From Nitrospira sp. UBA5699 (lineage in GTDB: Bacteria > Nitrospirota > Nitrospiria > Nitrospirales > Nitrospiraceae), in NCBI GenBank assembly GCA_002420105.1, contig DIHJ01000089.1, forward strand, positions 69,338-74,753: a DNA stretch of 5,416 nucleotides, read 5' to 3'. Below the pieces are notes generated by a model that was not told the origin of the DNA, did no database searches, and saw only the letters and a list, made by a program, of their open reading frames with translations. Positions 4,860-5,416 of this stretch are shown here, piece by piece. Position numbers and translations under genes: made by a program. Each line of letters opens with the position of its first letter. The stretch's first letter is position 1.

Positions 4860-4874
4860 TCGGTTGACAACCGA
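4860..4874. promoter_or_regulatory. 15-bp perfect palindrome overlapping a -35 box, candidate operator
   Basis: TCGGTTGACAACCGA is two 7-base arms around a central A. It contains the whole TTGACA -35 element of the promoter for the gene at 5003. A dimeric regulator bound here would block RNA polymerase. The same palindrome gives TTGTCA on the minus strand, facing the exported-protein gene. Confidence 0.5.
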
Positions 4875-4893
4875 GAAAACCGCATGCTGGAAT
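4864..4893 (+). promoter_or_regulatory. Sigma-70-type promoter for the 76-residue protein gene
   Basis: A perfect TTGACA (4864-4869), an 18-bp spacer and TGGAAT (4888-4893, four of six matches), with a TGC extension directly before the -10. The predicted start is near 4900, leaving a 5' leader of about 100 nt before the ATG at 5003. I found no riboswitch-like fold in that leader. Confidence 0.5.
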
Positions 4894-4989
4894 AGCCGCG
4901 GGGTCAGGCGGAACGCACAAGATCAGAAGTCGGAAGCAACGGACTCGTCCCTGTTCCGATCCTGTTTGCCCCTCACCCATCGCCTGTTT

Positions 4990-4995
4990 GGAGGT
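4990..4995 (+). promoter_or_regulatory. Ribosome binding site that fixes the start at 5003
   Basis: GGAGGT, 7 nt ahead of the ATG at 5003. A longer reading from TTG at 4988 would overlap this site, so the shorter start is preferred. Confidence 0.8.
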
Positions 4996-5002
4996 TACGA
5001 CC

Positions 5003-5233
5003 ATGGAAATGTTCGGCCGGGTTGGATTGATTGAAGTTCCGATTCTGATCGCGCCGGATCAGAAAGCCTGGATGGATAAGATGATCAAGGAGGGGAAGAT
5101 CGCGATTCCTCCCGGGGGAACGCTGGAAAAAGGCTCGCTCTATTCGATGTTTATCCGTATGCTGTTGCACAACGCGATGGAAGAGCAGAAGAGGCAGGAG
5201 GCGTTGGACACCGACGACGAAGACGACGAATAG
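5003..5233 (+). CDS. Hypothetical 76-residue protein with acidic tail
   Basis: It has a strong GGAGGT site and an upstream promoter. The product starts MEMFGRVGLIEVPILIAPDQ, continues with a Lys-rich helix-prone part (KAWMDKMIKEGKIAIPPGGT, 21-40), then LYSMFIRMLLHNAMEEQKRQ (47-66), probably an amphipathic helix, and ends in DTDDEDDE (69-76). There is no signal peptide or convincing membrane span, so it is probably cytosolic. I do not recognise a domain. The acidic tail could contact a basic partner or mimic nucleic acid, but that is speculation. It is monocistronic within the window. Confidence 0.8.
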   Translation: MEMFGRVGLIEVPILIAPDQKAWMDKMIKEGKIAIPPGGTLEKGSLYSMFIRMLLHNAMEEQKRQEALDTDDEDDE

Positions 5234-5331
5234 ACGGCGGCTTAGCCGAACGGCTGTCTTGAACAGCTTCCAGATAGGCCGGCCGTTGTATCCGAATCAA
5301 CTCGCGTTGTATCGGTTTCGATAAAGAAACT
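5234..5331. other. Gene-free stretch with small repeats
   Basis: No gene is visible. Just after the stop are short overlapping stems: CGGC-TTA-GCCG (5238-5248, central T-TA), AGCC-GAAC-GGCT (5244-5255) and GCTGT-CTTGA-ACAGC (5253-5267). None has a T-run, so termination is uncertain. GTTGTATC occurs twice, at 5285-5292 and 5306-5313, exactly 21 bp apart. TATCG-GTTT-CGATA (5310-5323) is a small hairpin. Confidence 0.5.
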
Positions 5332-5416
5332 AGCAGGCTGTTGACAAAGGCCGCCAGCGGCGTTCTCGCGTCGCTCAGAGGCTCAACGTACAGGACAGAG
5401 TACGATTCGCCTCTTC
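5332..5416. repeat. Left end of a dispersed intergenic repeat, Nitrospira-like, cut by window edge
   Basis: The segment starts AGCAGGCTGTTGACAAAGG and continues with CCGCCAGCGGCGTTCTCGC and GAGGCTCAACGTAC. It resembles, from memory, a repeat found many times between genes in Nitrospira genomes. It contains nested perfect stems: AGAGGC / GCCTCT (5377-5382 / 5409-5414) enclosing CGTAC / GTACG (5387-5391 / 5400-5404), with symmetric 4-nt internal loops. It also holds GCCGC-CA-GCGGC at 5350-5361. The structure is seen directly; identity as a genome-wide repeat is recalled, not tested. Confidence 0.55.

Noticed and set aside
4381..5004. A 207-codon minus-strand frame across the exported-protein gene.
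   Set aside because: The shorter frame at 4473-4817 has a proper signal peptide and better codon-position bias, and the longer one would run through the promoter and palindrome at 4860-4893.
4988..5233. A longer start (TTG at 4988) for the 76-residue protein.
   Set aside because: It overlaps the GGAGGT ribosome binding site that is correctly spaced for the ATG at 5003.
1..5416. CRISPR array, tRNA, rRNA or transposase gene.
   Set aside because: I saw no regularly spaced direct repeats, no tRNA-like cloverleaf and no transposase motif.

Overview
This window looks like chromosomal DNA of a GC-rich Gram-negative bacterium. Nitrospira (phylum Nitrospirota) is my best guess. The evidence is the high third-position GC in the genes, gmhA (a lipopolysaccharide heptose gene) and a YbgC-type thioesterase, both typical of Gram-negatives, and an 85-base segment at the right edge that resembles, from memory, a dispersed repeat common in Nitrospira genomes. 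No database search was possible, so the genus is an inference.

Left half (1-2425), minus strand: four closely packed genes read right to left. They are gmhA (sedoheptulose-7-phosphate isomerase), a deoxyhypusine-synthase-like protein whose start overlaps the gmhA end, a SprT-like zinc metalloprotease with a zinc ribbon, and the first 51 codons of a Y-family translesion polymerase (DinB type) that runs off the left edge. A near-consensus sigma-70 promoter (TTGACA, 17 bp, TAGAAT) lies directly in front of gmhA and would give an essentially leaderless transcript. The most striking detail is the protease tail: it ends in QLELDF followed by five residues. This fits the sliding-clamp-binding hexapeptide and sits beside a translesion polymerase gene, much as eukaryotic SPRTN carries a PCNA-binding box and acts with translesion synthesis.

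Middle (2426-3862): a divergent intergenic region of about 180 bp with nested inverted repeats, a possible 49-codon ORF with coding-like base periodicity, and an extended -10 promoter. It leads into a 418-residue plus-strand protein that I assign to the TIGR02710 / Cas_Cas02710 CARF family of type III CRISPR ancillary proteins. There is no CRISPR array or other cas gene in the window. Both the nucleotide-binding loop and the C-terminal HEPN-like motif look degenerate.

Right half (3863-5416): a YbgC-like hot-dog thioesterase is followed 3 nt later by a 35-residue single-span membrane protein with a strong ribosome binding site. A convergent minus-strand gene encodes a small exported Cys/His-rich protein. 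After a 185-bp divergent region, with a TTGACA promoter whose -35 box lies inside a 15-bp perfect palindrome, comes a 76-residue protein with an acidic tail. The window closes with a gene-free stretch and the start of the dispersed repeat.

Taken together, the left cluster pairs envelope-sugar synthesis with DNA-damage functions in one apparent transcript. The CARF-like gene is the candidate for an unusual or repurposed nucleotide-signalling protein.
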